Shown here piece by piece: positions 51,601 through 60,387 of a stretch of DNA of 64,000 nucleotides. The DNA is from a virus. Where the stretch lies: the IMG/VR virus record IMGVR_UViG_3300010883_000007, positions 40,453 to 104,452 of that record; one strand, 5' to 3'. Position numbers and translations under genes: made by a program. Position 1 is the first letter of the stretch; the number at the start of each line of letters is the position of its first letter. The notes beneath the pieces were generated by a model, which had not been told where the DNA came from, did no database searches, and worked only from the letters and a program-made list of their open reading frames with translations.

Positions 51601-52284
51601 CTAACCAATACACGACCACGTAGCTCCATTAGGTGTCCAGAAGTGGTGACACCTCAAATTTGGGTCAAAGACAAAGTGCATACCCAACTCCACTAGAGCA
51701 GCTGCCCAGTATCTGTCTTCCTTTCCCGAAAGGTTCTCATCGAAGGGAAGCTCCTGCCACACGTCTGTCCTGATAAAAGAGAATGCATTGTGGAAGAAAA
51801 ACCTCCCCTCTGGGTTGTTTATTTCAAGGGGATTTTTGACCCTCTCTTCAGACAAAAAATTAGTCCACACATACCTGGGTGTCACTTTCTTGCCCCTGTA
51901 TATGGGAATCTGGCAGCCGAGAACGGCGAAACACCCATTCTCGTCTAGCGTCTTCGATATCGACTTGGGATCAGTCTGAGTTATCTTACAGTGTGATGAT
52001 AAGATACCGGTAAACTTCACATCGCGTTGTGTCATGTACATCACTCCCGCATTGAGGGCTCGTCCCGGTGTGTACACAGTGTCAGGAATGTTTATCACAT
52101 TAATATCGTAGAACTTTCTCGGAAATAACTGGACTACCTTGAGTGTCTCATCTGTGGAGTCGTTGTCGACTATTACAATGGGTGTCTTCTTTCCGAAGGT
52201 GTCCAAGATAGACTGGATCGCGTAACCTATGTGCCGCTCCTCATTTCTTGATCGGACAACAAAACCAAACTCAGGTTGTGTCAT
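51601..52284 (-). CDS. Glycosyltransferase, GT2 family
   Basis: A protein of 227 residues. It opens GFVVRSRNEERHIGYAIQSIL and continues with IVIVDNDSTDETLKVV, the GT-A donor-binding part of GT2 enzymes; the variant SSHCKI replaces the usual DxD, so the metal site may be altered. The middle has PGRALNAGV and the C-terminus ENLSGKEDRYWAAALVELGM, where ExxxW-like acceptor motif positions would be. The first codons overlap the neuB gene by 14 bases. The sugar is not defined. It is one of several GT2 enzymes in this block. Confidence 0.8.
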   Translation of the reverse strand: MTQPEFGFVVRSRNEERHIGYAIQSILDTFGKKTPIVIVDNDSTDETLKVVQLFPRKFYDINVINIPDTVYTPGRALNAGVMYMTQRDVKFTGILSSHCKITQTDPKSISKTLDENGCFAVLGCQIPIYRGKKVTPRYVWTNFLSEERVKNPLEINNPEGRFFFHNAFSFIRTDVWQELPFDENLSGKEDRYWAAALVELGMHFVFDPNLRCHHFWTPNGATWSCIG

Positions 52285-53101
52285 TTACCCACCTTCCTCG
52301 ATAGTTTTCCCGGGAGTCTGACTCACACTTCAAGTAGTTCCTTCCGCTGTAGTACAGCATCTGCTCTCGGGCCTTGATATACTTGCTTATTTGAGATAGC
52401 TCTCCTGGGAGGATTGCAAACTTGTTGTCCCGGCCCGGGAGGTTGTGGTTGACAGTAAAGTGCTTCTCAATAACCTCAACACCCATCTCCAAACTGGCCA
52501 GGGCGTCGAATATTCCCGGGAAGTGACCACTATAGCCCACCCTCTCGTGGAGATCGCTCAGATCCTTTATCCTCATGAGATTACACCTCTCTGGCAAGCA
52601 GGGGTAAGAGGAGACACAGTGAAGGAGTGTAAAGTTCATGTCTGCTTCAGCTAATGTGTCGCGCGCTTGAATTACCTCGTCCCAGACACAGGAACCTGTA
52701 GAGAGGTACACGTGATGTCTGGGATTAGTTCCGAAGACTCTCACAATCTCATCAATTAATGCTGTATTCGACAACTCAGTACTTGGTACTTTCACTTCAT
52801 CACAGAGACTTTCCACCATCTCCACACTATCAGTGGAAAAACAGGATGTCAAGAACTTAACACCATTCTGATTACAGTGATCTCTCAGGAGAATGTGATT
52901 TTCCATCGTGAGCTCAGCCTGCTGATAGATTTGTCGGCGGCCGTCTTCGTCCCAGGGCCCAGGCTTGAGACTCTTTTCTGACCATGTTTGGAATTTCACA
53001 GTATCAGCGCCGGCTGCAGCTGCCTCCTGAATCATCGTTTTAGCCAGACCCATGTCTCCCATGTGGTTCCAGCCAACCTCAGCAATTAGTTTTACAGTCA
53101 T
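52271..53101 (-). CDS. neuB: N-acetylneuraminate synthase-like protein (NeuB), SAF domain missing
   Basis: A protein of 276 residues of the NeuB TIM-barrel family: KLIAEVGWNHMGDMGLAKTMIQEAAAAGADTVKFQTW at the start, then VKFLTSCFSTDSVEMV, VYLSTGSCVWDEV, LLHCVSSYPCLPE and VEVIEKHFTVNHNLPGRDNKFAILPGEL. NeuB makes sialic acid or a close relation from an N-acetyl-mannosamine type sugar and phosphoenolpyruvate. Usual members are about 340-350 residues with a C-terminal SAF (antifreeze-like) domain; this one ends after the barrel, so the SAF part that caps the neighbouring subunit is absent. It precedes the GT2 gene with a 14-base overlap. The 109-base gap before it holds a 15-codon frame with a strong ribosome-binding site. 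Confidence 0.87.
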   Translation of the reverse strand: MTVKLIAEVGWNHMGDMGLAKTMIQEAAAAGADTVKFQTWSEKSLKPGPWDEDGRRQIYQQAELTMENHILLRDHCNQNGVKFLTSCFSTDSVEMVESLCDEVKVPSTELSNTALIDEIVRVFGTNPRHHVYLSTGSCVWDEVIQARDTLAEADMNFTLLHCVSSYPCLPERCNLMRIKDLSDLHERVGYSGHFPGIFDALASLEMGVEVIEKHFTVNHNLPGRDNKFAILPGELSQISKYIKAREQMLYYSGRNYLKCESDSRENYRGRWVNDTT

Positions 53102-53119
53102 CCTCTACCTCTCGTTCAT

Positions 53120-53167
53120 CTATATCTTGTTATTAGTATACGAAGGATGCTTCTCAATGTGAATCAA
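53120..53167 (-). other. Orphan ribosome-binding site with a 15-codon frame before neuB
   Basis: AGGAGG at 53174-53179 is followed 6 bases later by TTG at 53167, then 15 sense codons (IHIEKHPSYTNNKI after the start) and a stop at 53120. The signal is better than that of many true genes here, but the frame is too short to be an ordinary gene. It may be a leftover start of a lost gene or a leader peptide. The rest of the 109-base gap shows nothing more. Confidence 0.3.
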
Positions 53168-53210
53168 CTTACACCTCCTGAGTATCCCATGGTGTGATTA
53201 TCGCCTGAAT

Positions 53211-54161
53211 TCATGAAGTTTTATCCGGTGGCCACGATGCGAGCCTTCGAACGGCGTGATTGTATGCGATGGCCTGGGCGTCTGATGTCGAGCCACCCAC
53301 ATGTGGTGTGATAGTTACCCTATCGTTTCCCAAACTGAGCAGAGGAGATTCAAGGGGTCTGGCAAACTCATTCTCCAGGACATCAGTCGCATAGTGGCCG
53401 AGATTGCCTGTTTTCAGCCACGCAGTGACAGCATGCTCGTCGACGATTGCGCCTCTTGATGTATTGATCAGTATGAGATTCTTCCTGCAATTGGAGAGTG
53501 TCTCCTTATTAATCATATGGTGTGTCTCGCTGGTCACATGGACATGCAGGGAGACAATATCACTGGACGCGACTAGATCCTCTAAACTCAGAGACATCTC
53601 ATAGGGACAATCTGACACGTAGGGATCAGCGATAAGAACCTGGGCCCCGAATGCACTGCAGTACTTTGCCATCATCTTTCCGAGGCGGCCGTATCCCACA
53701 ATTCCCACTGTGAGGCAGTTCAGTTGCCTCGCTAGAAAGGGTTCCCAGGTCCAGGAGCCATCCCTCACAGACTGATTGCCGCAGTTTATCTTTCTCAGAG
53801 ATGACATCATAAGCGCAAAAGCATGCTCAGCAGTTGACGTAATTCGTTCCAACACATGCATGTCTCTTGTTATAGAGATAATGTGGATCTTATTTTTCTC
53901 ACAGAACTCACTGTCTATATGATTAGTTCCCGTAGAAGCTGTACAGATAACCCTCACACCTGTCCCACTAAGGATCTCACTCCCAAGAATAAACCCCTGC
54001 ATGTTAGGGTTGGTAAAGATTACATCACAACCATCACTGAGTAGCGCTTCTCGGGTTGTTATAGCTGTCGGGTGTGGCAGATAAAATACATCACCTAGCT
54101 TATCGAGCCCTGAACGCACGCCCACTATATGATCGATTGGTGTAATACAGGCAATTCTCAC
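53211..54161 (-). CDS. D-isomer specific 2-hydroxyacid dehydrogenase
   Basis: A protein of 316 residues of the D-2-hydroxyacid dehydrogenase family (with phosphoglycerate dehydrogenase). The NAD site is VGIVGYGRLGKMMAKYC (residues about 150-166). The catalytic triad is visible: Arg in INTSRGAIVDEHAV, Glu in ATDVLENEFARP, His in VTITPHVGGSTSD. The start is GTG overlapping the NeuA stop by 4 bases, so it is made with NeuA. Its place between neuA and neuB suggests it makes or uses an acidic sugar precursor, or a hydroxy acid side-group for the surface sugar; the substrate is unknown. Confidence 0.85.
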   Translation of the reverse strand: MRIACITPIDHIVGVRSGLDKLGDVFYLPHPTAITTREALLSDGCDVIFTNPNMQGFILGSEILSGTGVRVICTASTGTNHIDSEFCEKNKIHIISITRDMHVLERITSTAEHAFALMMSSLRKINCGNQSVRDGSWTWEPFLARQLNCLTVGIVGYGRLGKMMAKYCSAFGAQVLIADPYVSDCPYEMSLSLEDLVASSDIVSLHVHVTSETHHMINKETLSNCRKNLILINTSRGAIVDEHAVTAWLKTGNLGHYATDVLENEFARPLESPLLSLGNDRVTITPHVGGSTSDAQAIAYNHAVRRLASWPPDKTS

Positions 54162-54850
54162 AGGGATCCCTTTCCCTCGATAACTGCTTGTGCTATGTAC
54201 AGATCAATTGGCTCGTCTATGTTGATCGATCGTTCTGCGGGCATAACGTAAGGGCGTGTCACAGGGCCCAGGCGGCGCCCAGTCGATAATAGGGACTCCC
54301 GAGTAGATGCGTAGATTGAACCATTCCTGATGTATGCTGGCGGGGACAAATCCTGGCGGCGGCTCTCCGGTATCTCTGGATAGAAATCCATCAGCCTATC
54401 ATTCTCAATATACTTCACACGACTGGGGTGCGCGTCCCATACCCTGGACACAGACACAACTGAGTCTGATCCTGTGGTCACTAACTTCTTGATCACACTA
54501 TCGATATCATGGGCTGTCTTGAGGGGATTTGTTGCCATGAGCTCCACAATAATTTCGTATTCCTCGAAACATTCTACAACATCGATGAGTGCGGCCGCTG
54601 ACGTTGTCGTGTCCAGCGCTAACTCATTGGGGCGCTTGTGATAATCGATATTGTGATTCCTACAGACGCTAGCAATATTGGTGTCTTCTGTAGACACAAT
54701 GTACTTGTCAATATACATGCTCTTTTGGACCTCGAGGAAGGTGTAGCAGATAAGGGGCAGGCCGGCGATAGGAGCGATATTCTTGCTCGGTATTCGCTTA
54801 GAGCCACCTCGGGCTAGGGTAACTGCTAGAACTCTCTTTCCGGAAAACAC
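54158..54850 (-). CDS. neuA: Acylneuraminate cytidylyltransferase (NeuA-like)
   Basis: A protein of 230 residues. The nucleotide-binding start is VLAVTLARGGSKRIPSKNIAPIAGLPLICYT, and further motifs include YIVSTEDTNIASVC, RPNELALDTTTSAAAL, ATNPLKTAHDIDSVI and SINIDEPIDLYIAQ, all in the order found in CMP-sialic acid synthetases. It would activate a sialic-acid type sugar with CTP. The start is GTG with GAGG 8 bases upstream; an ATG close by is in another frame. neuA, the 2-hydroxyacid dehydrogenase and neuB are consecutive, while no neuC or neuD is seen in this window, so the host may provide the N-acetyl-mannosamine type substrate. The product may be sialic acid, legionaminic or pseudaminic acid. 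Confidence 0.88.
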   Translation of the reverse strand: MFSGKRVLAVTLARGGSKRIPSKNIAPIAGLPLICYTFLEVQKSMYIDKYIVSTEDTNIASVCRNHNIDYHKRPNELALDTTTSAAALIDVVECFEEYEIIVELMATNPLKTAHDIDSVIKKLVTTGSDSVVSVSRVWDAHPSRVKYIENDRLMDFYPEIPESRRQDLSPPAYIRNGSIYASTRESLLSTGRRLGPVTRPYVMPAERSINIDEPIDLYIAQAVIEGKGSL

Positions 54851-54915
54851 TGGTCCATCCTCGACCTTCCTACAAACAAATCATATGAAACTATCGTCAG
54901 TTTTACAATTAGTTC

Positions 54916-55833
54916 TCAGATCTGATCGAACTGGTCCTTCAGAATAACTCTAATCTCTTCTAAGCTGTCAGTACCGAACTTTTGACGATTAGCGCTGAAT
55001 TTGTGGGTCTCTATAAAAGGCTCTGGGTGGAGGGATTGGATCGTAGCTGTCTGGTCTGCAAATTTATTCTCTGTATCAAATCGAGACTGTAAGAATATTG
55101 CATTATTGGATCTTCCGACGGTGATATTCTCTTGCATCACGTGAACCAAACGATACCCAAATCTTCCTGTAAGATCTGTTAGGGCTTTGAGGCTCACACC
55201 GTAGTTGGATGATCCTGCTGTAAAGATGCCATCCTTGCTGTCATCGGCTGTGTAACACTTGGTGTACGACTCGTCAAAACTAAATGCTGGATTGAACTCT
55301 GCAATTAGTAAGTTCGACAAGTAGTCGGCTTCCAACATTTCTTTCAGGACCCAGTAGTCCATATTGTCGATGTCCAGGGAGATGAAGTCCATCCTCTTTG
55401 GGCAGCCCAGTGTGGATAAGCAATCGCACACATTTTCCCTAGTAATCCATTCTTTAACTACGTGGGCATCGTTGTGCTTATTTTCTCCATCAATTAGAAG
55501 CGCTTTTATTTTAATGTTACTCTGCCCTTGTTGGAAAAGGCTGTCAGCCCTCGACCCAACAATAGGTACCACATTTGATGCCATCGTCGAGTAGGCACCG
55601 ATATCAAGAACAAAGTCAAACTCTAAACCAATATTATCAAAGATGTGTCGTGTAACACCGACGTTACCGTCTTCTGTTCCGTACAAATCCCACGGGAAGT
55701 ACTCTTCTATCGGGATGCGTTTTTCTAGATGGAAGAGAGGCGCATACTTCGCTGCTAGACTGAGATTACTATAGTGGCCACCTATCTCACCCCGATAGCC
55801 CTCAAGTTCATCTAGAAAATACTTTTCGCTCAT
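54916..55833 (-). CDS. FkbM-like or methyltransferase-like protein
   Basis: A protein of 305 residues. The middle has a Rossmann-like region: EFDFVLDIGAYSTMASNVV, IKALLIDGENKHND, MDFISLDIDNMDYWVLKEML and NLLIAEFNPAF, which recall FkbM-family methyltransferases (the DxG turn, ExxN and the SxDIDNxDYW motif). The N-terminus mentions IPIEEYFPWDLYGTEDGN, and the C-terminal quarter is less distinct. The role is probably methylation or other decoration of a sugar. The gene is 65 bases upstream of neuA and 13 bases after the next glycosyltransferase-like gene. I am confident of the fold, less so of the reaction. Confidence 0.65.
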   Translation of the reverse strand: MSEKYFLDELEGYRGEIGGHYSNLSLAAKYAPLFHLEKRIPIEEYFPWDLYGTEDGNVGVTRHIFDNIGLEFDFVLDIGAYSTMASNVVPIVGSRADSLFQQGQSNIKIKALLIDGENKHNDAHVVKEWITRENVCDCLSTLGCPKRMDFISLDIDNMDYWVLKEMLEADYLSNLLIAEFNPAFSFDESYTKCYTADDSKDGIFTAGSSNYGVSLKALTDLTGRFGYRLVHVMQENITVGRSNNAIFLQSRFDTENKFADQTATIQSLHPEPFIETHKFSANRQKFGTDSLEEIRVILKDQFDQI

Positions 55834-55846
55834 ATCCCTTTATCCC

Positions 55847-56818
55847 CTACAGCTCGAATGTCTTGATTGGTCCTTTTCGATAGTCATGTGTCATAAAATC
55901 ATGTAGCAAGGTTCCCTCGTAAGCATCGATCTCCTCAGGACTCAATCGGCCAAGGGCCTTTTGCCAATCCCTATTGAACCCCCACTTCTCCTCCCACCTG
56001 GGATAGTGTCTATCATGAGATGAGAAGTGAACCCTGTCACCGGACTTTGCTGCAAAAAAGGAGTTGGCAGGAATCTGGTACTTCGATTTCAGATCCTGGT
56101 CGTGATACACATAGAAATCTCCCAGGGTCACATTGTAGACACCCGCTTTGAGGAACTGTAGGCATACATCGTCTCCCCAGCAGAAGTGGTGGAACCACTC
56201 ATCGGTCTCAATATGCTCTGTGTAGGTGTCAACATTGATCATCAGGTTCATATCAACAACACTCTCAACAGCAATATTCTTTCCCCACACATTCCAGAGC
56301 ATGGAGAAATCGCTGGGTCTGTACCAACCTGCGCCGGGGACTCTGGTGAGCACTGCTCGTCCCATCACACCACAGTAGACACCCTCCATGGAGCGGGTCT
56401 GGAACTGCTTCTCTGACATCGTGTACTTCTTCCATATTGTGTTGAAGCCCACAGCACCAAACTGGTCGAGGGAGCCTGTGGCTATCTTGTCGGAAAGCTT
56501 TCTAAGCATCCCCTCTGTCATTGGATAACAGTCATGAGTCAACCAGTACACGTACTTACAATTGGGAAAGCTTTCTTTAGCTATCCTGATTGCTGTTGCC
56601 GCGGCGCAGTGCAGGCCTCGTCCTGAATTCTCTGTGAAAATGATGTCATTCTCCTCACAGATCTTTCTTCCCAGCACCTGCTGCTCTGGTGATGAACCAT
56701 CATCCACGTTGATCAACGAAAATCCGGAGAGATCGACATTCTTGAGAACTTCCCCGGAGAGCATCTCATAGTTGTTTCTCGAGGAGATGTAGATCACCAT
56801 GTTGGCGTCGCTACTCAT
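55847..56818 (-). CDS. Glycosyltransferase-like protein (GT2/GT-A type)
   Basis: A protein of 323 residues. The N-terminus NMVIYISSRNNYEMLSGEVLKNV, then FSLINVDDGSSPEQQVLGRKIC, has a GT2-like start with the donor-binding Asp in VDDGSS. The middle gives CKYVYWLTHDCYPMTEGML, where HDC could stand for DxD, and GVMGRAVLTRVPGAGW. The end includes WFHHFCWGDDVCLQFLKAGVY, another GT-A pattern (GDDVCL). The ATG at 56818 overlaps the upstream stop by 8 bases. The sugar is unknown. Confidence 0.7.
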   Translation of the reverse strand: MSSDANMVIYISSRNNYEMLSGEVLKNVDLSGFSLINVDDGSSPEQQVLGRKICEENDIIFTENSGRGLHCAAATAIRIAKESFPNCKYVYWLTHDCYPMTEGMLRKLSDKIATGSLDQFGAVGFNTIWKKYTMSEKQFQTRSMEGVYCGVMGRAVLTRVPGAGWYRPSDFSMLWNVWGKNIAVESVVDMNLMINVDTYTEHIETDEWFHHFCWGDDVCLQFLKAGVYNVTLGDFYVYHDQDLKSKYQIPANSFFAAKSGDRVHFSSHDRHYPRWEEKWGFNRDWQKALGRLSPEEIDAYEGTLLHDFMTHDYRKGPIKTFEL

Positions 56819-57626
56819 CAACTGTCTCCACAGTCAGTGTCTCTAGACCTACGTTGTAGAGACACTGAAATATCTCACAACCACAGTCCATAGCATGCTT
56901 GTCTGGGTGCTCGTACTGGGCTATCCTTCCCATTAACTGATCGTTTGTGGGAAGGTCACCGCAGATTCTCATTCCTGTCTCGTAGAACTCAATCATGTGC
57001 TCGGCCTCACCAATAACACAACCGACATTCATATGTCGATATCTCGTGCCGTGATGCTCTGCCATCTTGAGATCTCGCGCGGTCAGTTTGTGCACATAGT
57101 CGTCGAGTACGGGATGGTGAACGTACTTGGGCAGATCGAATCGAGGCCAGTTGTTGTCTTCCGTGCACCACGAGGACTTGTGACTTGAGAACTTTTCGAT
57201 GTGTTCCTCCAGAATATCATTTGGGTGCTTCAAGAAAACAACGTCACCTGCATCCATGGCCATGATGTACTTTGTGTTTATCTCACCTGACTTGAGAGCC
57301 TTGAGAGTCTCGTATGCTTTAGCCTTGGATGCTTCCCAGAAGGCAGTGATATGACTTGGCCATGGAAGCAACTTTATGGGTACACCAAACTTCTCACAGG
57401 ACTCCTCGAGGACAGTCACTGTGTTTGCGTACTTTCCACCCTTCCATGTTACAATTGTCAGGTCATCCCTTAACGGCTTCTGCTCTGGGCTGGAAGCTCT
57501 GAACTGCCTCATGATTTCTGGCCAGGAATCAGCGAAGGGCTTTCCAGCCTTCTTCGCCATTCCGTTTGCGTGTATGACAGTAGGTGTTGTTCCTGTCTCT
57601 CGATTTGTTACTCTAACGTAGCTCAC
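56811..57626 (-). CDS. PLOD-like (procollagen-type) glycosyltransferase
   Basis: A protein of 271 residues. The features are TPTVIHANGMAKK near the start, then DLTIVTWKGGKYANTVTVLEESCEKFGV, KYIMAMDAGDVVFLKHPND (DxD-like site DAGD), HRHMNVGCVIGEAEHMIEFY and TNDQLMGRIAQYE. This order is that of the glycosyltransferase domain of PLOD/collagen glucosyltransferases and of similar viral proteins. It could attach a hexose to a protein or polysaccharide. It is translated from a GTG overlapping the previous gene by 14 bases. Confidence 0.72.
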   Translation of the reverse strand: MSYVRVTNRETGTTPTVIHANGMAKKAGKPFADSWPEIMRQFRASSPEQKPLRDDLTIVTWKGGKYANTVTVLEESCEKFGVPIKLLPWPSHITAFWEASKAKAYETLKALKSGEINTKYIMAMDAGDVVFLKHPNDILEEHIEKFSSHKSSWCTEDNNWPRFDLPKYVHHPVLDDYVHKLTARDLKMAEHHGTRYRHMNVGCVIGEAEHMIEFYETGMRICGDLPTNDQLMGRIAQYEHPDKHAMDCGCEIFQCLYNVGLETLTVETVDE

Positions 57627-58746
57627 TTATAGTCTCCTCAATTCCTCTAATGAATGCCTGTGTTGATGTAAATGTGCTTCCACCTTCAATAGCAGGCTCT
57701 AAAAATTCTCTTCGGGCAGCCGGGTCTAGCGGATTTAGCCACTCGCTGTAATCGTCACCCAGGGATACGACCCCCGGATAGTCTCGAAAGTTTCCCACAT
57801 AACCCAATTCCTCAAATATCACTGTAGGAACTGACATTTGTATCGGTTTGAATGCGACAGTCGACCCATAGGTTAGGACACATGATGCTGAACCAAGCAT
57901 CTGGTTCTCATCTGGGTGGTCTGGAATGATGGTGTACATCAACCCCTTGGGTAGCGCTGCCTCAAGGGCTCTAATCTCCGCGACCAAGTCAGTGTCTATT
58001 CTGTGCTTTACCTTAAAAACCACGGGCTTGTTGAGCTTTTTCTGTAGCTCTAACAGGCGCATTGCCTCAAGGGCCTCTTTATCATATACACTGTTCCTAC
58101 CACACTCGAACTTATCCTGTGGGAGCTGATGCTTGAGTAGAAAGTTCGTGATCACCAGGATGTAGTCTGACTTTCTTCGGACGTCACTAAGCGCATCATT
58201 GCTAGGAATGCCGCCTAACAGAAAAAAATCCTCACAGCCCTCAGTAATGAGATCATCCCGATCATCGCTTCCAAACACGAACATCCTGTCAAAGAATCCC
58301 TTCTGACCGTGCCCATACCACTTCTTTCTTGATTTGAAGTTCATATTACCGTGGGCGTTGGCGATAACAGGCACTCCCAGATCATTACACCGCTGATACA
58401 CAGCTGCCTCAGCATTCTTATTCCTCGAGTCATCCATTACAACACACGCCACAGATTCCCAGTCGATAGTATCGTAGAGCTTATTCAAACCCTTTCGATA
58501 ACCCGGTGTTCCTATGTCCCGCTTAGATCTCAGTTTTGGTGAATCAAGGATTTTCATGAATCTCTTCTGATTCTCCTCAATATAGATCTGGTATCTATCC
58601 TTTGCTGCGTAGTCTGTGTGTTTGCTGGCCTGACCCAGATTCACCAGAGTGATATCATACTTGTCAGACATGTCGACAGCAGCTGTGATCATTCGTTCTG
58701 CCATTCTGTGGATTGTCGAGATAAACACCAGCTGCTCCTTACCCAC
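57613..58746 (-). CDS. GT-B fold protein, possible glycosyltransferase or CDP-glycerol transferase-like
   Basis: A protein of 377 residues, start GTG at 58746. It begins EQLVFISTIHRMAERMITAA. The Rossmann-like C-terminal domain includes GLMYTIIPDHPDENQMLGSASCVLTYGSTVAFKPIQMSVPTVIFEELGYVGNF, which matches GT-B proteins in which a Ser/Thr-rich loop holds the donor (as in CDP-glycerol transferase and UDP-GlcNAc epimerase relatives). A His-Gly-Asn stretch (ANAHGNMNF) lies in the middle. The reaction is uncertain. It is adjacent to the carbamoyltransferase with no gap. Confidence 0.65.
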   Translation of the reverse strand: MGKEQLVFISTIHRMAERMITAAVDMSDKYDITLVNLGQASKHTDYAAKDRYQIYIEENQKRFMKILDSPKLRSKRDIGTPGYRKGLNKLYDTIDWESVACVVMDDSRNKNAEAAVYQRCNDLGVPVIANAHGNMNFKSRKKWYGHGQKGFFDRMFVFGSDDRDDLITEGCEDFFLLGGIPSNDALSDVRRKSDYILVITNFLLKHQLPQDKFECGRNSVYDKEALEAMRLLELQKKLNKPVVFKVKHRIDTDLVAEIRALEAALPKGLMYTIIPDHPDENQMLGSASCVLTYGSTVAFKPIQMSVPTVIFEELGYVGNFRDYPGVVSLGDDYSEWLNPLDPAARREFLEPAIEGGSTFTSTQAFIRGIEETISELR

Positions 58747-60387
58747 TTAGGCCTTCCTAGACACCAGTATTTCGTGCTCAGGAAAAAACAGGTAGTCAAT
58801 CTCTGTGCCGAGGAAACACTTCAGAGCATGTCTGGCATTCTCACAGATGGGTTCTCGATCATTAAAACTTGTGTTCAAGATTATTGGTACACCCGATTTC
58901 TTCCACCACACGTGGAGGAAATTATGGTACCACTCATTGTCTGCCTTCTTAACTGTCTGGAGTCTAGCTGTTCCATCACAGTGAACAACAGCCGGAACTA
59001 GTTTCATTCGTTCTTCCCTGAACTTTAGCACAAATTGCATGTAAGGACTCTCCTGATAGTCGACAAACCAGTCACTCACAGCCTCATCCAGAATAGATGG
59101 TGCAAACGGACGGAACCACTGCCTATGTTTCACCTTCTTATTAATGATGTCCTTCATATCCGAACTTCGTGGGTCAGCCAAGATACTCCTATTACCTAAG
59201 GCTCGTCGTCCTGACTCAGACCCCCCGTTAAAAACTGATACAATTTTTTGATCATCAAGAAGATCAACAACTCTGTCAATATTACAGCTCTCAACAGTGA
59301 TAGTTTCCTTGTGCTCCTCTAAAACTTCATCAATGTGATCCCTGTTCCAGGCCTCGCCGAGATAGGGTGTAATATTAGCATCCCACTTGATTCTCGGATT
59401 CTTGAGGGTCTGGTGCCACAAAATCTGTGCGGCCCCAATTGAGAGACCACCGTCGTAGGGAACAGGTGGGATGTATATGTCATCGATCCTGCCAGGGAAC
59501 CACTCCTTTATCTTTCCCATCGCGACAGAGTTCAGTGTCACGCCCCCCGAGAGACACAGATTTCTGATGTTGGGATATGCCTCGAGGACGCTTTTTAGGA
59601 GCTCCTTTATAAGCTCCTCAGTCGCCGACTGAAGGCCGGCTGCGAGGTCAAATATGTCCTGCTCTGACTGCTGACCTATTTGGGCCCAAGGATCCAAGTA
59701 CGGATGAACGGGATCCTTGCCTGGGACATAGGCACCCAGGGGTTGGCCTGGTGGCTTGAATCCCGCAGCAATCTTATCAACTGTGAGCATCTTCCAAAAG
59801 TCATCATGGTATTTCTTAGCATCACCAAAAGCAGCCATGGCCATGACTGAACCTTCCTGGCCTCCCAAGGGCCAGCCGTTCTGCAGCTTGAAGATGTATC
59901 GGGTCACTCGGGTCCAGACACCACCTATGTTTATCTCGGCCGGTGAGAAAACCCGAACCGGTGTGAGTTTCGTATCGTCGCCGAACCACACTGTGCACGC
60001 AGACTCTGCCCCTCCAGTATTCTCCACACCACCGCCATCCATCGTTATGACAACAGCCTGATTAAAGTTGCTAGAGTAGAACGCATTGGCTGCGTGAGCC
60101 TTGTGATGGGGAAAGACCCAAACCTTTCCTCCATTTTCGGCAACTATCTCTTCTAGCTTCTGGTAGCTCTCCTTGTACTGACTGACTTTAACCCGTGGGT
60201 GACATGTTGCCGCGTGGACAATCTGGCTGGCTTCCTCAGGCAGCCTCTCGAACAGAAGCTCTGCGGCATCTCCTTGGGGTGATTTTTCCCTGTTGTAACG
60301 CTCGAGTTCCGCGTGCACTGTGGGAACTCCATTCTCCAACACACAGAACGAGCAATCGTGTCCCGACCAGATACCTACAACCTTCAC
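58747..60387 (-). CDS. Carbamoyltransferase, NodU/CmcH/TobZ family
   Basis: A protein of 546 residues. The N-terminal Kae1-like domain has WVFPHHKAHAANAFYSSNF (metal His residues), VVITMDGGG, GSVMAMAAFGD and LCLSGGVTLNSVAMGKI. The C-terminal YrdC-related part has VVSVFNGGSESGRRALGNRSILADPRS and WFRPFAPSILDE, both family signatures. It would carbamoylate a sugar, probably a hydroxyl group of the surface polysaccharide or of a modified base. The start is GTG with GGAGG upstream, overlapping the GT2 stop by 4 bases. Its length is close to other members. Confidence 0.88.
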   Translation of the reverse strand: MKVVGIWSGHDCSFCVLENGVPTVHAELERYNREKSPQGDAAELLFERLPEEASQIVHAATCHPRVKVSQYKESYQKLEEIVAENGGKVWVFPHHKAHAANAFYSSNFNQAVVITMDGGGVENTGGAESACTVWFGDDTKLTPVRVFSPAEINIGGVWTRVTRYIFKLQNGWPLGGQEGSVMAMAAFGDAKKYHDDFWKMLTVDKIAAGFKPPGQPLGAYVPGKDPVHPYLDPWAQIGQQSEQDIFDLAAGLQSATEELIKELLKSVLEAYPNIRNLCLSGGVTLNSVAMGKIKEWFPGRIDDIYIPPVPYDGGLSIGAAQILWHQTLKNPRIKWDANITPYLGEAWNRDHIDEVLEEHKETITVESCNIDRVVDLLDDQKIVSVFNGGSESGRRALGNRSILADPRSSDMKDIINKKVKHRQWFRPFAPSILDEAVSDWFVDYQESPYMQFVLKFREERMKLVPAVVHCDGTARLQTVKKADNEWYHNFLHVWWKKSGVPIILNTSFNDREPICENARHALKCFLGTEIDYLFFPEHEILVSRKA

